DNA of 8,236 nucleotides from positions 1 to 8,236 of the forward strand of contig JBBQTQ010000099.1 of NCBI GenBank assembly GCA_038213135.1, given 5' to 3'. Position 1 is the first letter of the stretch, and every line of letters begins with the position of its first letter. This stretch comes from JBBQTQ01 sp038213135 (lineage in GTDB: Bacteria; Actinomycetota; Thermoleophilia; Gaiellales; Gaiellaceae). This document shows, piece by piece, positions 1-6,490 of this stretch. The position numbers and the translations under genes are program-made. The notes under the pieces are model-generated. The model did not search any database. It was given only the letters and a program-made list of their open reading frames with translations, and had not been told where the DNA came from.

Positions 1-31
1 TGTCCTTTTCCGCGAAAGTGGGACGAACGAT

Positions 32-1687
32 CTACAGACGCCCGGAGCGGACAACGCCCATTAGCAGCCATGCCCCGAGCAGCCCGGAGACCGCGAAGCC
101 GACGAGCGAGACGAAGTGCAGCCCGAGCAGATGTGGCCCGCTCCTGGCGAAGATTCCGATCAGGCTCGACCCGATCAGACCGCCCGCGACGATCAGCGCC
201 AGCACCAGACGATTGAACGCCGTCTCCAGTCGATGCGTGAACTTGTCGAGGCCTTTGTGGACGAAGCCAACCTCGATCTGCCCGAGCCGGAACTGCTCGA
301 GGGTGTCGTATACCTGGAACGGCGCCTCCTGCAGCACCTGCCCCAGCGCCCGCGCGTCCTTACGTGCACGCGTGAACAACCGGCGCGGCTCGTAGCGCTG
401 CAGCATCAGGTCACGCGCGTACGGCTTCGCGACCTCGAAGACGTTGAAGTCCGGGTAGAGCTCGACGCCGACCGAGCCGAGCGTCGCGATCGCCTTGTCG
501 AGGAGCACGAACCGCGATGGCAGCTGCAGGTTCAGTGCGTAGATCAGCGCGAAGCCCTCCCGGATCAGCTGAATCGGGTCGATCTCGGAGAGCCGCGCGC
601 CGTAATAGCGGTAGTACAGCTCGCGGAGGTGGATGACGAACTCCGCCTCGCGCGCCTTGTCGTAGCGGACACCGATCTCGGCGAGGCGCTTCGGCAGCGC
701 AGCCACGTTCTCGTCGGCCGCGTCGATGAAGAGCTTCGTCAGCCGATCCATGTCGTCGCCCGTCAGCTTTCCGGCGAGCCCGAAGTCGACGAGGCCGATC
801 TCCTCCGGCGAGAGGACGAGGATGTTCGCCGGGTGCGGATCCCCGTGGAAGAACCCGTGCCGGAAGATCATCGTCATCCACGCTTCGGCCATCAGGTAGG
901 CGAGCCGGCGCCTCTCCTCCAGCGTGAAGTCCTCCGGCCGGACGTCCGCGAGCTGGGTGCCCTCGAGCAGCTCGAGCGTCAGCACGCGCGGCCGCGAGTA
1001 GCTCCAGTAGACCTTGGGCACGCGCACGTTCGGGTGCCCGTCGAAGTTGCGGTGGAAGGCCTGCGCGTTGCGCGCCTCCAGCCGATAGTCCAGCTCCTGG
1101 CGGATCGAGCGAGCGAACTCGTCGACGATCTCGTGCGTGTCGATGAAGTCGAGCGCGCGGACGCGCTCCTTCACGATCTTCGCCGCCTGGTGGAGGAGGG
1201 CGAGGTCCGACTCGATCGTCTTCGGCGCCCCGGGCCGCTGCACCTTGACGGCGACCGGCTGACCGTTCGGGAGCAGCGCCCGGTGGACCTGGCCGATCGA
1301 GGCGGCCGCGAGCGGGATCTCGTCGAACTCGGTGAAGAGCTTCTCGATCGGCAGCTCGAGCTCGGCCTGGATCACGCGCTCGACGTGCTCGAACGAGAAA
1401 GGCGTCACGTCGTCCTGAAGCTTGCGCAGCTCGAGCACGATGTCCGGTGGCACCAGGTCGGGCCGGGTCGAGAGGAGCTGGCCGAACTTGACGAACGTCG
1501 GCCCGAGCTCGTCGAGCATCTCGCGCAGGTGCTGGCCCCGAGCTCCGCTCGGCTCGGTGCCCTTGGCGCGCGGCCAGGGTAGAAGGTCGGTCAGCCGGTG
1601 GGTCTCGAAGAAGTAGCCGAAGCCGTGCTTGACCGCGACCTGCGCGATCTCGGAGAGGCGCCCCAGGTTCCGCGTCGCCGTCGGCAC
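32..1687 (-). CDS. AarF/UbiB (ABC1) family atypical protein kinase / ATPase
   Basis: This 551-aa protein shows the full ABC1/UbiB signature. It has the N-terminal KxGQ motif (KFGQ, residues 67-70), the Ala-rich nucleotide loop AAAS (127-130), the ATP-binding Lys148 in VKVQRPG, the ELD of the ExD motif (198-200), the catalytic HGDPHPAN (281-288) and the metal-binding DFG (301-303). Two hydrophobic C-terminal segments (about 494-513 and 521-546) should anchor it in the membrane with the kinase domain in the cytoplasm. Family members act as small-molecule-type kinases/ATPases supporting ubiquinone and other isoprenoid-lipid pathways. In a menaquinone-using actinobacterium the substrate is not known, so I give no symbol. 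The GTG start lies 4 nt after the stop of the upstream small gene. Family similarity begins near residue 8, which supports this start. No good Shine-Dalgarno is visible, so coupling is likely. It is the last gene of the run seen here. Confidence 0.95.
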   Translation of the reverse strand: MPTATRNLGRLSEIAQVAVKHGFGYFFETHRLTDLLPWPRAKGTEPSGARGQHLREMLDELGPTFVKFGQLLSTRPDLVPPDIVLELRKLQDDVTPFSFEHVERVIQAELELPIEKLFTEFDEIPLAAASIGQVHRALLPNGQPVAVKVQRPGAPKTIESDLALLHQAAKIVKERVRALDFIDTHEIVDEFARSIRQELDYRLEARNAQAFHRNFDGHPNVRVPKVYWSYSRPRVLTLELLEGTQLADVRPEDFTLEERRRLAYLMAEAWMTMIFRHGFFHGDPHPANILVLSPEEIGLVDFGLAGKLTGDDMDRLTKLFIDAADENVAALPKRLAEIGVRYDKAREAEFVIHLRELYYRYYGARLSEIDPIQLIREGFALIYALNLQLPSRFVLLDKAIATLGSVGVELYPDFNVFEVAKPYARDLMLQRYEPRRLFTRARKDARALGQVLQEAPFQVYDTLEQFRLGQIEVGFVHKGLDKFTHRLETAFNRLVLALIVAGGLIGSSLIGIFARSGPHLLGLHFVSLVGFAVSGLLGAWLLMGVVRSGRL

Positions 1688-1691
1688 GCGC

Positions 1692-1895
1692 CTAGTCTTG
1701 CGCAGTCGGCGGCGTCTCGAGGAGTCGCAGGCGGTGCTCGAGCTGCGCCAGGCGGAGCTCCAGCTCCTCGAACTCCTCTCGCGTCACGAGCCCGAGCCGC
1801 GTCAGCAGGTCGTGAGCGTTGTTGGAAGCGTCCACGCGCCAGCGCGAAACGACGCTGTCGAGCAGATCCCGCGCTGCCTTATCTGGCCCGGCCAT
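1692..1895 (-). CDS. 67-aa UbiK/phasin-like small helical protein
   Basis: This small protein starts at an ATG inside the 3' end of secDF (17-nt overlap) and ends 4 nt before the UbiB-type kinase, so it is probably translationally coupled to both. Residues 1-22 can form an amphipathic helix rich in Arg and Leu. Residues 32-60 are a predicted coiled coil opening with LTRLGLVTREEFEELELR. That LTRLxLVxREEF pattern followed by heptads closely resembles, from memory, the C-terminal part of proteobacterial UbiK (BMFP/YqiC family). A related LGxxTxxExxxLexR motif also occurs in phasin-like proteins. UbiK (about 96 aa in E. coli) is an accessory factor of the ubiquinone-synthesis complex and binds membranes, so finding its like beside a UbiB homologue is suggestive. 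The protein lacks UbiK's length. Alternatives are a phasin-like or generic coiled-coil adaptor. A longer open frame exists upstream but is only an out-of-frame shadow of the secDF tail. Confidence 0.78.
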   Translation of the reverse strand: MAGPDKAARDLLDSVVSRWRVDASNNAHDLLTRLGLVTREEFEELELRLAQLEHRLRLLETPPTAQD

Positions 1896-4623
1896 GCGGT
1901 CTCGTGCTTCGCCGCTGGCGGCGCCGCTCGCGCTTGGCCTGCGAGCGGCTCGAGGCCGGCTCGCCCGGCAGCGCCTCGGGCAGGAGCGCCGGCTCGGGCT
2001 GCGCGGCCGCGGCGGCCTCGGCCGCCAGCAGCGCCGCCGTCCCGTCGCCCTTCGTCTCATGGCCGATCCGCCGCCGGTACTCGGGCTCGCGCTCCTTCCA
2101 CATCGTCAGCAGCGGCGCGGCGATGAAGATCGAGGAGTAGGCACCGGAGGTGATGCCGACCATCAGCGCGAAGGCGAAGTCCTTGAGGGTCGCGCCGCCG
2201 AACGCGAGCAGCGACGCAACCGGCAGCAGGGTGATGAACGTCGTCGCCAGCGAGCGGCGGATCGTCTCCCAGAGCGAGATGTTCGCGATCTCGGCGAACG
2301 GCGCGCGCCGCATCAGCGGCACGTTCTCGCGGATGCGGTCGAAGATGATGATCGTGTCGTAGATCGAGTAACCCAGAACCGTGAGCACCGCCGCGACCGT
2401 CGACGTCGTCACCTCCCGGCCGGTGAGCGAGTAGACGCCGAAGGTGATCAGCAGGTCGTGAAGCAGCGCGATGATCACCGGTAACGCGAACTTGAAGTCG
2501 AAGCGCACGGCGATGTAGATCACGATCAGGACGAGCGAGACGAGCACCGCGATGATCGCCAGTCGCGCGATCTGCGACCCGAAGCTCGAGGAGACGTTCT
2601 GGATCCCGAGCGACTGCGCGTGGTAGCGGTCGGTCAGGTCGCTCGAGAGCTTGTTCTGCTCGGCCGCCGTCAGCGACTTCGTGCGGATCTGGAAGTTCTG
2701 GTACGAGTCCCCGTGCGCGGTACCTCGGCCCTGGATGACCGCGTCCTTCTGCCCGATCTGATCGGCCTCGTTGCGGATCTTCGAGAGCGAGACGAAGGCG
2801 GGCGTCTTGAACGTGACCTGCGTGCCGCCCTTGAAGTCGATGCCGAGGTTGAGGCCCTTGGCGCCGAGCGAGGCGACGCCGATCACGATGATCGCGCCCG
2901 AGATCGCGAACCACAGATAGCGCCGCTTCATGAAGTCGATCTGCAGCCACTTGGCGCTCTGCTGGCCGTGCGCGCCCATGAAGCGCGGGTTGTCGAACCA
3001 GCGGAAGCCGGCGAGCAGGCCGAGCATCGCGCGCGTGCCGGCGACGGCTGTGATCATCGAGATCGCCGTCCCGATCAGGAGCATCAGCGCGAAGCCCTTG
3101 ACCTGCGCGGTCGCGACGGCGAACAGGATCATGGCCGTGATCGCCGTCACGACGTTGGCGTCGATGATCGTCCGGAAGCCCTTCGAGTAGCCGGCCGCGA
3201 TCGCAGCGCGCACGGACTTGCCGGCGCGCACTTCTTCCTTGATGCGTTCGAAGATGACGACGTTCGCGTCTGCCGCGACGCCGATCGTCAGGATCAGGCC
3301 GGCGAACCCGGGCAACGTCATCGTCACCTTGAAGAGCAGGATCGCCCCGTAGAGGAAGGCGGCGTAGATGCCGAGGCCGAGCACCGCGACGACGCCAAGG
3401 AACCGGTAGAGCAGGAGCAGGAAGACGGCGACGACTGCGAGCCCGATCAGGGCAGCGAGCTTCGCCTGGTTCAGCGAGTCCTTGCCGAGCGTCGCCGAGA
3501 CGTCGGTGCGCGCAAGCGTCTTGAAGGTGTAGGGCAGGGCGCCCGTTTGCAGGACGAGCGCGATGTCCTTGGACTCCTTGATCGAGCCGATGCCGGTGAT
3601 GCGGCCGGAGCCGCCGCTGATCCCGTCCGCGAGCGAGCTGTCGGTGTAGTCGATCTGCGGGAACGACTTGATGTCCCCGTCGAGCACGATCGCGAAGTGC
3701 TGTGGCGAGTTGCGGATCTTGCCGCGCAGCCACTCGTCACGGGTGATCTTCTGGAAGATCGTGCCGCCGTGGTGCGTGAAGGCGAGGTTGACCTGCGGCT
3801 GGCCGTTCGTGTCGAAGTCGGACTGGGTGCCGCCGCCGTTGATGTCCTTGCCGGTCATCTGCGGCACGCCCTTCGTCAGGTCGTGCTTGAAGACGTAGTA
3901 GAAGGTCGAGCCCTTCGGCGGCGGGCTCGCTACCCCGCCCTGGGCCGGGCCCGGGCAGACGACGTCGGTCGCGGAGCACGTGATCACGACGGTGTGCTGC
4001 GGAACGGCCAGCACCGTAAACGGCCCCTTCGGGAACTTGGTCTTGCTGTCAGGCGACTGCCGCTGCTCCGCCGCAACCGCGTCTTGGCGCGTTTGGTAGG
4101 GGCCGCTGTAGAGGTAGGTGCGCTTGCCCTTGAACAGGTAGTACGTGTCCGGTGTGCCGCTCTTCGCCTTCGACTTGAGGGCTGAAAGGAGCGCGTAGAG
4201 ATTGGTCGTCGGGATGGCGGTGCCCTGGGCGCCGATCGAAGGCGAGAGCAGGCTCGTCTCGAGGTCGTAGAGCTCGAGCTGCGCGGTCGAGCCGATGATT
4301 TGGGTCGCGCAGGTCAGGCAGTGCACGCCCGCGAGCTGAATCACGATCTGGTCCGGGTCCTGTTTGCGGACGTCCGGCTCCGAGACGCCGAGCTTGTCGA
4401 CCCGGCTTCGCATGATCTCGACCGACTTCTGGAGGCCGTCCGGGGTCACCTGCTGGCCCTTCGGCGGCACCGCCTTCAGGATCACCTCGACGCCGCCCTG
4501 CAGGTCGAGGCCGAGCGTCACCTTCTTGTGGATCGGCGAGCCGGGGACGCCGAGCAGCACGACCACGCCGAGCGTGACCAGGATGATCCCGAGCAGGATC
4601 AGATGCGGGCGGCGACCGCGCAC
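1879..4623 (-). CDS. secDF: Fused protein translocase subunit SecDF
   Basis: This 914-aa membrane protein joins SecD and SecF in one chain with no internal stop. The complex uses the proton gradient to pull preproteins through SecYEG. The SecD half has TM1 (about 8-25), LGLDLQGG (37-44), a large extracytoplasmic P1 domain to about 375, then five TM segments with TLPGFAGLILTIGVAADANV (436-455) and FERIKEE. The SecF half begins about 567, with GIDFKGGT (594-601), a short P4 domain, and LHD (721-723), GYSIYDTIIIFDRIREN (751-767) and five more TM segments to about 840. Twelve TM segments in total match the RND-like family. D452, D723 and R763 are the conserved intramembrane charges of the type tied to proton coupling. 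Its only four cysteines (102, 105, 216, 223) are in P1. The tail (847-914) is Ala/Pro-rich then Arg-rich. The GTG start lies 11 nt after yajC; no other in-frame start precedes it before a TAG. Confidence 0.97.
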   Translation of the reverse strand: MRGRRPHLILLGIILVTLGVVVLLGVPGSPIHKKVTLGLDLQGGVEVILKAVPPKGQQVTPDGLQKSVEIMRSRVDKLGVSEPDVRKQDPDQIVIQLAGVHCLTCATQIIGSTAQLELYDLETSLLSPSIGAQGTAIPTTNLYALLSALKSKAKSGTPDTYYLFKGKRTYLYSGPYQTRQDAVAAEQRQSPDSKTKFPKGPFTVLAVPQHTVVITCSATDVVCPGPAQGGVASPPPKGSTFYYVFKHDLTKGVPQMTGKDINGGGTQSDFDTNGQPQVNLAFTHHGGTIFQKITRDEWLRGKIRNSPQHFAIVLDGDIKSFPQIDYTDSSLADGISGGSGRITGIGSIKESKDIALVLQTGALPYTFKTLARTDVSATLGKDSLNQAKLAALIGLAVVAVFLLLLYRFLGVVAVLGLGIYAAFLYGAILLFKVTMTLPGFAGLILTIGVAADANVVIFERIKEEVRAGKSVRAAIAAGYSKGFRTIIDANVVTAITAMILFAVATAQVKGFALMLLIGTAISMITAVAGTRAMLGLLAGFRWFDNPRFMGAHGQQSAKWLQIDFMKRRYLWFAISGAIIVIGVASLGAKGLNLGIDFKGGTQVTFKTPAFVSLSKIRNEADQIGQKDAVIQGRGTAHGDSYQNFQIRTKSLTAAEQNKLSSDLTDRYHAQSLGIQNVSSSFGSQIARLAIIAVLVSLVLIVIYIAVRFDFKFALPVIIALLHDLLITFGVYSLTGREVTTSTVAAVLTVLGYSIYDTIIIFDRIRENVPLMRRAPFAEIANISLWETIRRSLATTFITLLPVASLLAFGGATLKDFAFALMVGITSGAYSSIFIAAPLLTMWKEREPEYRRRIGHETKGDGTAALLAAEAAAAAQPEPALLPEALPGEPASSRSQAKRERRRQRRSTRPHGRAR

Positions 4624-4634
4624 GATTTCGGAGC

Positions 4635-4952
4635 TTAGCTAGCGGTTGTCCCGTCGGAGTGCGCCGGCGAGAGCTCCGCAGGCTCCTGCTCCGACTCGGG
4701 CGGAATCACGGCGGCGACCGCACGCCTCGCCAGGCGGATCGTCAGCTCTGGGGCGATCTCGACCGTCAACTCGTCGCCGTCGACCGTCTTGACGTAGCCG
4801 TAGATCCCGCCGGCGGTGAGCACCTCGTCGCCGGGCTCGATCGCCTCGATCATCGAGCTCTGCTCGACCTGACGGCGCTTCGACGGGCGGATCAAGAGCA
4901 GCCAGACGAGCGCCAGCATGGCGATGACCAGGATCAGTGCTCCTCCGCTCAC
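4635..4952 (-). CDS. yajC: Preprotein translocase subunit YajC
   Basis: This 105-aa protein has one N-terminal TM segment (about 4-21) followed by IRPSKRR, matching the family's RPxxKR membrane-boundary motif. A small cytoplasmic domain follows with GDEVLTAGGIYGYVKTVDGD (41-60) and ELTIRLARRAVAAVIP (69-84). The acidic, low-complexity tail (85-105) is variable in the family. YajC associates with SecDF and YidC at the translocon. It is not essential in E. coli. The GTG start overlaps the tgt stop (GTGA). It is preceded by GGAGGAGG, the best ribosome-binding site in the window. A much longer open frame runs upstream through tgt, but that part is an Arg/Pro-rich out-of-frame shadow. The position between tgt and secD is the usual one for this gene. 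Confidence 0.95.
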   Translation of the reverse strand: MSGGALILVIAMLALVWLLLIRPSKRRQVEQSSMIEAIEPGDEVLTAGGIYGYVKTVDGDELTVEIAPELTIRLARRAVAAVIPPESEQEPAELSPAHSDGTTAS

Positions 4953-6163
4953 GCAGCCTCCTCCGGCTCGTCGGCGAGGCGCTCGAGCGCCTTCCGCTTG
5001 AAGTCTGCCAGCGTGCCGGCCTCGATCGCGGCGCGGGCGCCGGCGGTCAGGTCGATCAGGAAGCGGAGGTTGTGCAGGCTCAGCAGCCGGTGGCCGAGCA
5101 GCTCCTGCTGGTTGACGAGGTGCCGCAGGTAGGCGAGCGAGAAGCGGCTGCACGCGGGGCAGGGGCAATCCGGGTCGAGCGACGCCGGGTCGCGGGCGTA
5201 ACGCGCGTTCTTGAGGTTGACGCGACCGCGCGAGGTGAGCGCCGTCCCGGTGCGGCCGAGCCGCGTCGGCAGCACGCAGTCGAACATGTCGATTCCGCGC
5301 TCGATCACCTCGAGGATGCCGGCCGGGTCGCCGATGCCCATGAAGTAGCGCGGCTTGTCTGCGGGGAGCAGCGGCGCCGCCCAGCCGACCGTGGCAAAGG
5401 TCTGGTCGCGCGGCTCGCCGACGCTGAGCCCGCCGAGCGCGTAGCCGTCGAAGCCGAGCGCGGAGATCTCCTCGATCGAGCGGCGGCGAAGCTCGGGGTC
5501 GGTGCCGCCCTGGGCGATCCCGAAGAGGAGCTGGTTGGGCGCGCGCTGGGCTTCGCGCTGGCGGGCCGCCCAGGAGGTCGTCAGGCGAACTGCTTCCTCT
5601 GCGGCGCGCCGGTCGGGCGCGGCGGGCGGGCAGACGTCGAGGCACATCGCGATGTCCGAGCCGAGCTTGGCCTGGACAGCCGCGACGCTCTCTGGGGTGA
5701 AGCGGTCGGTCTCGCCGTCGTAGACCGAGCGGAAGGCAACGCCCTCCTCGTTGCAGCGGGTGATCGTGTGGCGCAACGAGAAGACCTGAAAGCCGCCCGA
5801 GTCGGTGAGGATCGGCCCGTCCCAGCCCATGAAGCGGTGCAGGCCGCCGAGCTCCGCGATCGTGTCCTCGCCGGGCCGGAAGTGCAGGTGGTAGGTGTTG
5901 CCGAGCAGGATCTCGGCTCCGAGCGCGCGCAGCTCGTCGGGGTCGACGCTCTTGACGGTGGCCTTGGTGCCCACCGGCATGAACACGGGCGTCCGGATCT
6001 CGCCGTGGGCAGTGCGCAACACGCCGGCGCGCGCCTGGCCGTCAGTGGCCGAAACCGCGAACGCGCCGACAGGCCGTCCCCGTAACTGCCCCCAGGGGTC
6101 CCCCGGGACCCCTACAGAAAGCGTATCGGGCAAAAGCGCACCTGTCTGTGCCGGATCTGTCAC
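4949..6163 (-). CDS. tgt: tRNA-guanine transglycosylase (queuine/preQ1 tRNA-ribosyltransferase)
   Basis: This 404-aa protein exchanges guanine 34 in GUN-anticodon tRNAs for preQ1, a step of queuosine synthesis. Visible motifs are TPVFMPVGTKATVK (58-71), LLGNTYHL (86-93), DSGGFQVFSL with general acid/base Asp121 (121-130), FGIAQGG (214-220), GGLSVGE (244-250) and MFDCVLPTR (293-301) with the likely nucleophile Asp295. The zinc site is Cys333, Cys335, Cys338 and His364, with the family spacing CxCxxC-(25)-H. The family core starts about residue 34, so the first 33 residues are an extra, non-conserved extension. The only in-frame starts there are this GTG and a TTG at 6133, the latter preceded by a weak AGGTG. 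The extension DNA holds a perfect palindrome (6095-6112). It overlaps yajC by 4 nt and follows the hypothetical gene by 27 nt in the same frame. Confidence 0.96.
   Translation of the reverse strand: MTDPAQTGALLPDTLSVGVPGDPWGQLRGRPVGAFAVSATDGQARAGVLRTAHGEIRTPVFMPVGTKATVKSVDPDELRALGAEILLGNTYHLHFRPGEDTIAELGGLHRFMGWDGPILTDSGGFQVFSLRHTITRCNEEGVAFRSVYDGETDRFTPESVAAVQAKLGSDIAMCLDVCPPAAPDRRAAEEAVRLTTSWAARQREAQRAPNQLLFGIAQGGTDPELRRRSIEEISALGFDGYALGGLSVGEPRDQTFATVGWAAPLLPADKPRYFMGIGDPAGILEVIERGIDMFDCVLPTRLGRTGTALTSRGRVNLKNARYARDPASLDPDCPCPACSRFSLAYLRHLVNQQELLGHRLLSLHNLRFLIDLTAGARAAIEAGTLADFKRKALERLADEPEEAA
4957..4964 (-). promoter_or_regulatory. Shine-Dalgarno of yajC
   Basis: GGAGGAGG sits 4 nt before the yajC GTG, inside the last codons of tgt (Glu-Glu-Ala-Ala end). 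It fixes the yajC start. It stands out because the other genes of this run have no clear Shine-Dalgarno, so yajC, and through it secDF, may be translated at a rate of its own. Confidence 0.75.
6095..6112. repeat. Perfect 18-bp palindrome (possible RNA hairpin) at the start of tgt
   Basis: GGGGTCCC and its exact complement GGGACCCC are separated by 2 bases, giving an 8-bp G/C-rich stem. The palindrome lies about 50 nt inside the annotated tgt frame, in the stretch encoding the non-conserved N-terminal extension (around residues 18-23). In mRNA it could fold into a stable hairpin next to the start region and affect initiation. It could also be chance in a GC-rich genome. No U-run follows in the minus direction, so it is not a standard terminator. 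Confidence 0.5.
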
Positions 6164-6190
6164 GAGTTCAGCATCGCAGCGGTGCGCCGG

Positions 6191-6490
6191 TCAGCGCGAG
6201 CCGACGTCGCCGGCCGGGAACCAGCCCTGCACGTACTCGGCGGCACGAGCGTCCTCCTCCGGGTCAGGCGGAGCTCCGAGCTCGGCCCGCATCCGGCCGA
6301 GCTCCGCGACGAGCGCCCGCAGCGGCGCGCGGCTCCCCAGCAAGGTCGAGAACCTCGTCGCCATCGCCGCAACCACCTCCTCGGGGGCACCCGCCAGTGG
6401 CGGCCACGCCTCGCGCATCCTCGAGCGCAGCTCGCTCTCGCCGCCCTCGGCCCACCAGCGCCGCCAATCGGTCGCGCTCCGCGGTCTCAC
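6191..6490 (-). CDS. Hypothetical 99-aa protein between queA and tgt
   Basis: I do not recognise a family. The GTG start overlaps the queA stop (GTGA), a usual sign of coupled translation, and the stop lies 27 nt before tgt. The protein is soluble, with no signal peptide or TM segment. It begins with a Trp/Arg-rich stretch (ATDWRRWWAEGGESELRSRM, 6-25). Two likely helices follow: about 36-52, ending FSTLLGS, and 54-72, LRALVAELGRMRAELG. It ends with an acidic-aromatic part (PDPEEDARAAEYVQGWF, 75-91). No cysteines occur, so a metal site is unlikely. Codon third positions are strongly G/C, as in the neighbours, which supports real coding. The position inside a queuosine pair suggests a link to tRNA modification or simple co-transcription; the sequence does not decide. 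Function unknown. Confidence 0.72.
   Translation of the reverse strand: MRPRSATDWRRWWAEGGESELRSRMREAWPPLAGAPEEVVAAMATRFSTLLGSRAPLRALVAELGRMRAELGAPPDPEEDARAAEYVQGWFPAGDVGSR

Noticed and set aside
2..24. Imperfect hairpin (GTCC...GGAC with inner TTTC/GAAA) just past the UbiB-type stop
   Set aside because: Weak, bulged stem with the window ending where a U-run would be needed; cannot be called a terminator.
116..1582. Long plus-strand open frame (488 codons) antisense to the UbiB-family gene
   Set aside because: Rich in Arg/Glu/Asp/Leu without domains; it mirrors the codon bias of the real minus-strand gene, whose kinase motifs are complete.
2620..4185. Long plus-strand open frame (521 codons) antisense to secDF
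   Set aside because: Low-complexity charged composition and no recognisable motif; the opposite strand encodes all SecD and SecF signatures.
4953..5645. Upstream extension of the yajC frame to 336 codons
   Set aside because: Out-of-frame Arg/Ala-rich shadow of tgt; the GGAGGAGG plus GTG at 4952 gives a normal-length YajC.
4937..6085. Plus-strand open frame (382 codons) antisense to tgt
   Set aside because: Shadow of GC-rich tgt, which has complete catalytic and zinc motifs.
6161..6193. The hypothetical gene and tgt share a frame separated by a single TGA, raising readthrough or recoding
   Set aside because: No SECIS-like or readthrough signal is evident, a second start follows within 30 nt, and a shared frame has a one-in-three chance.
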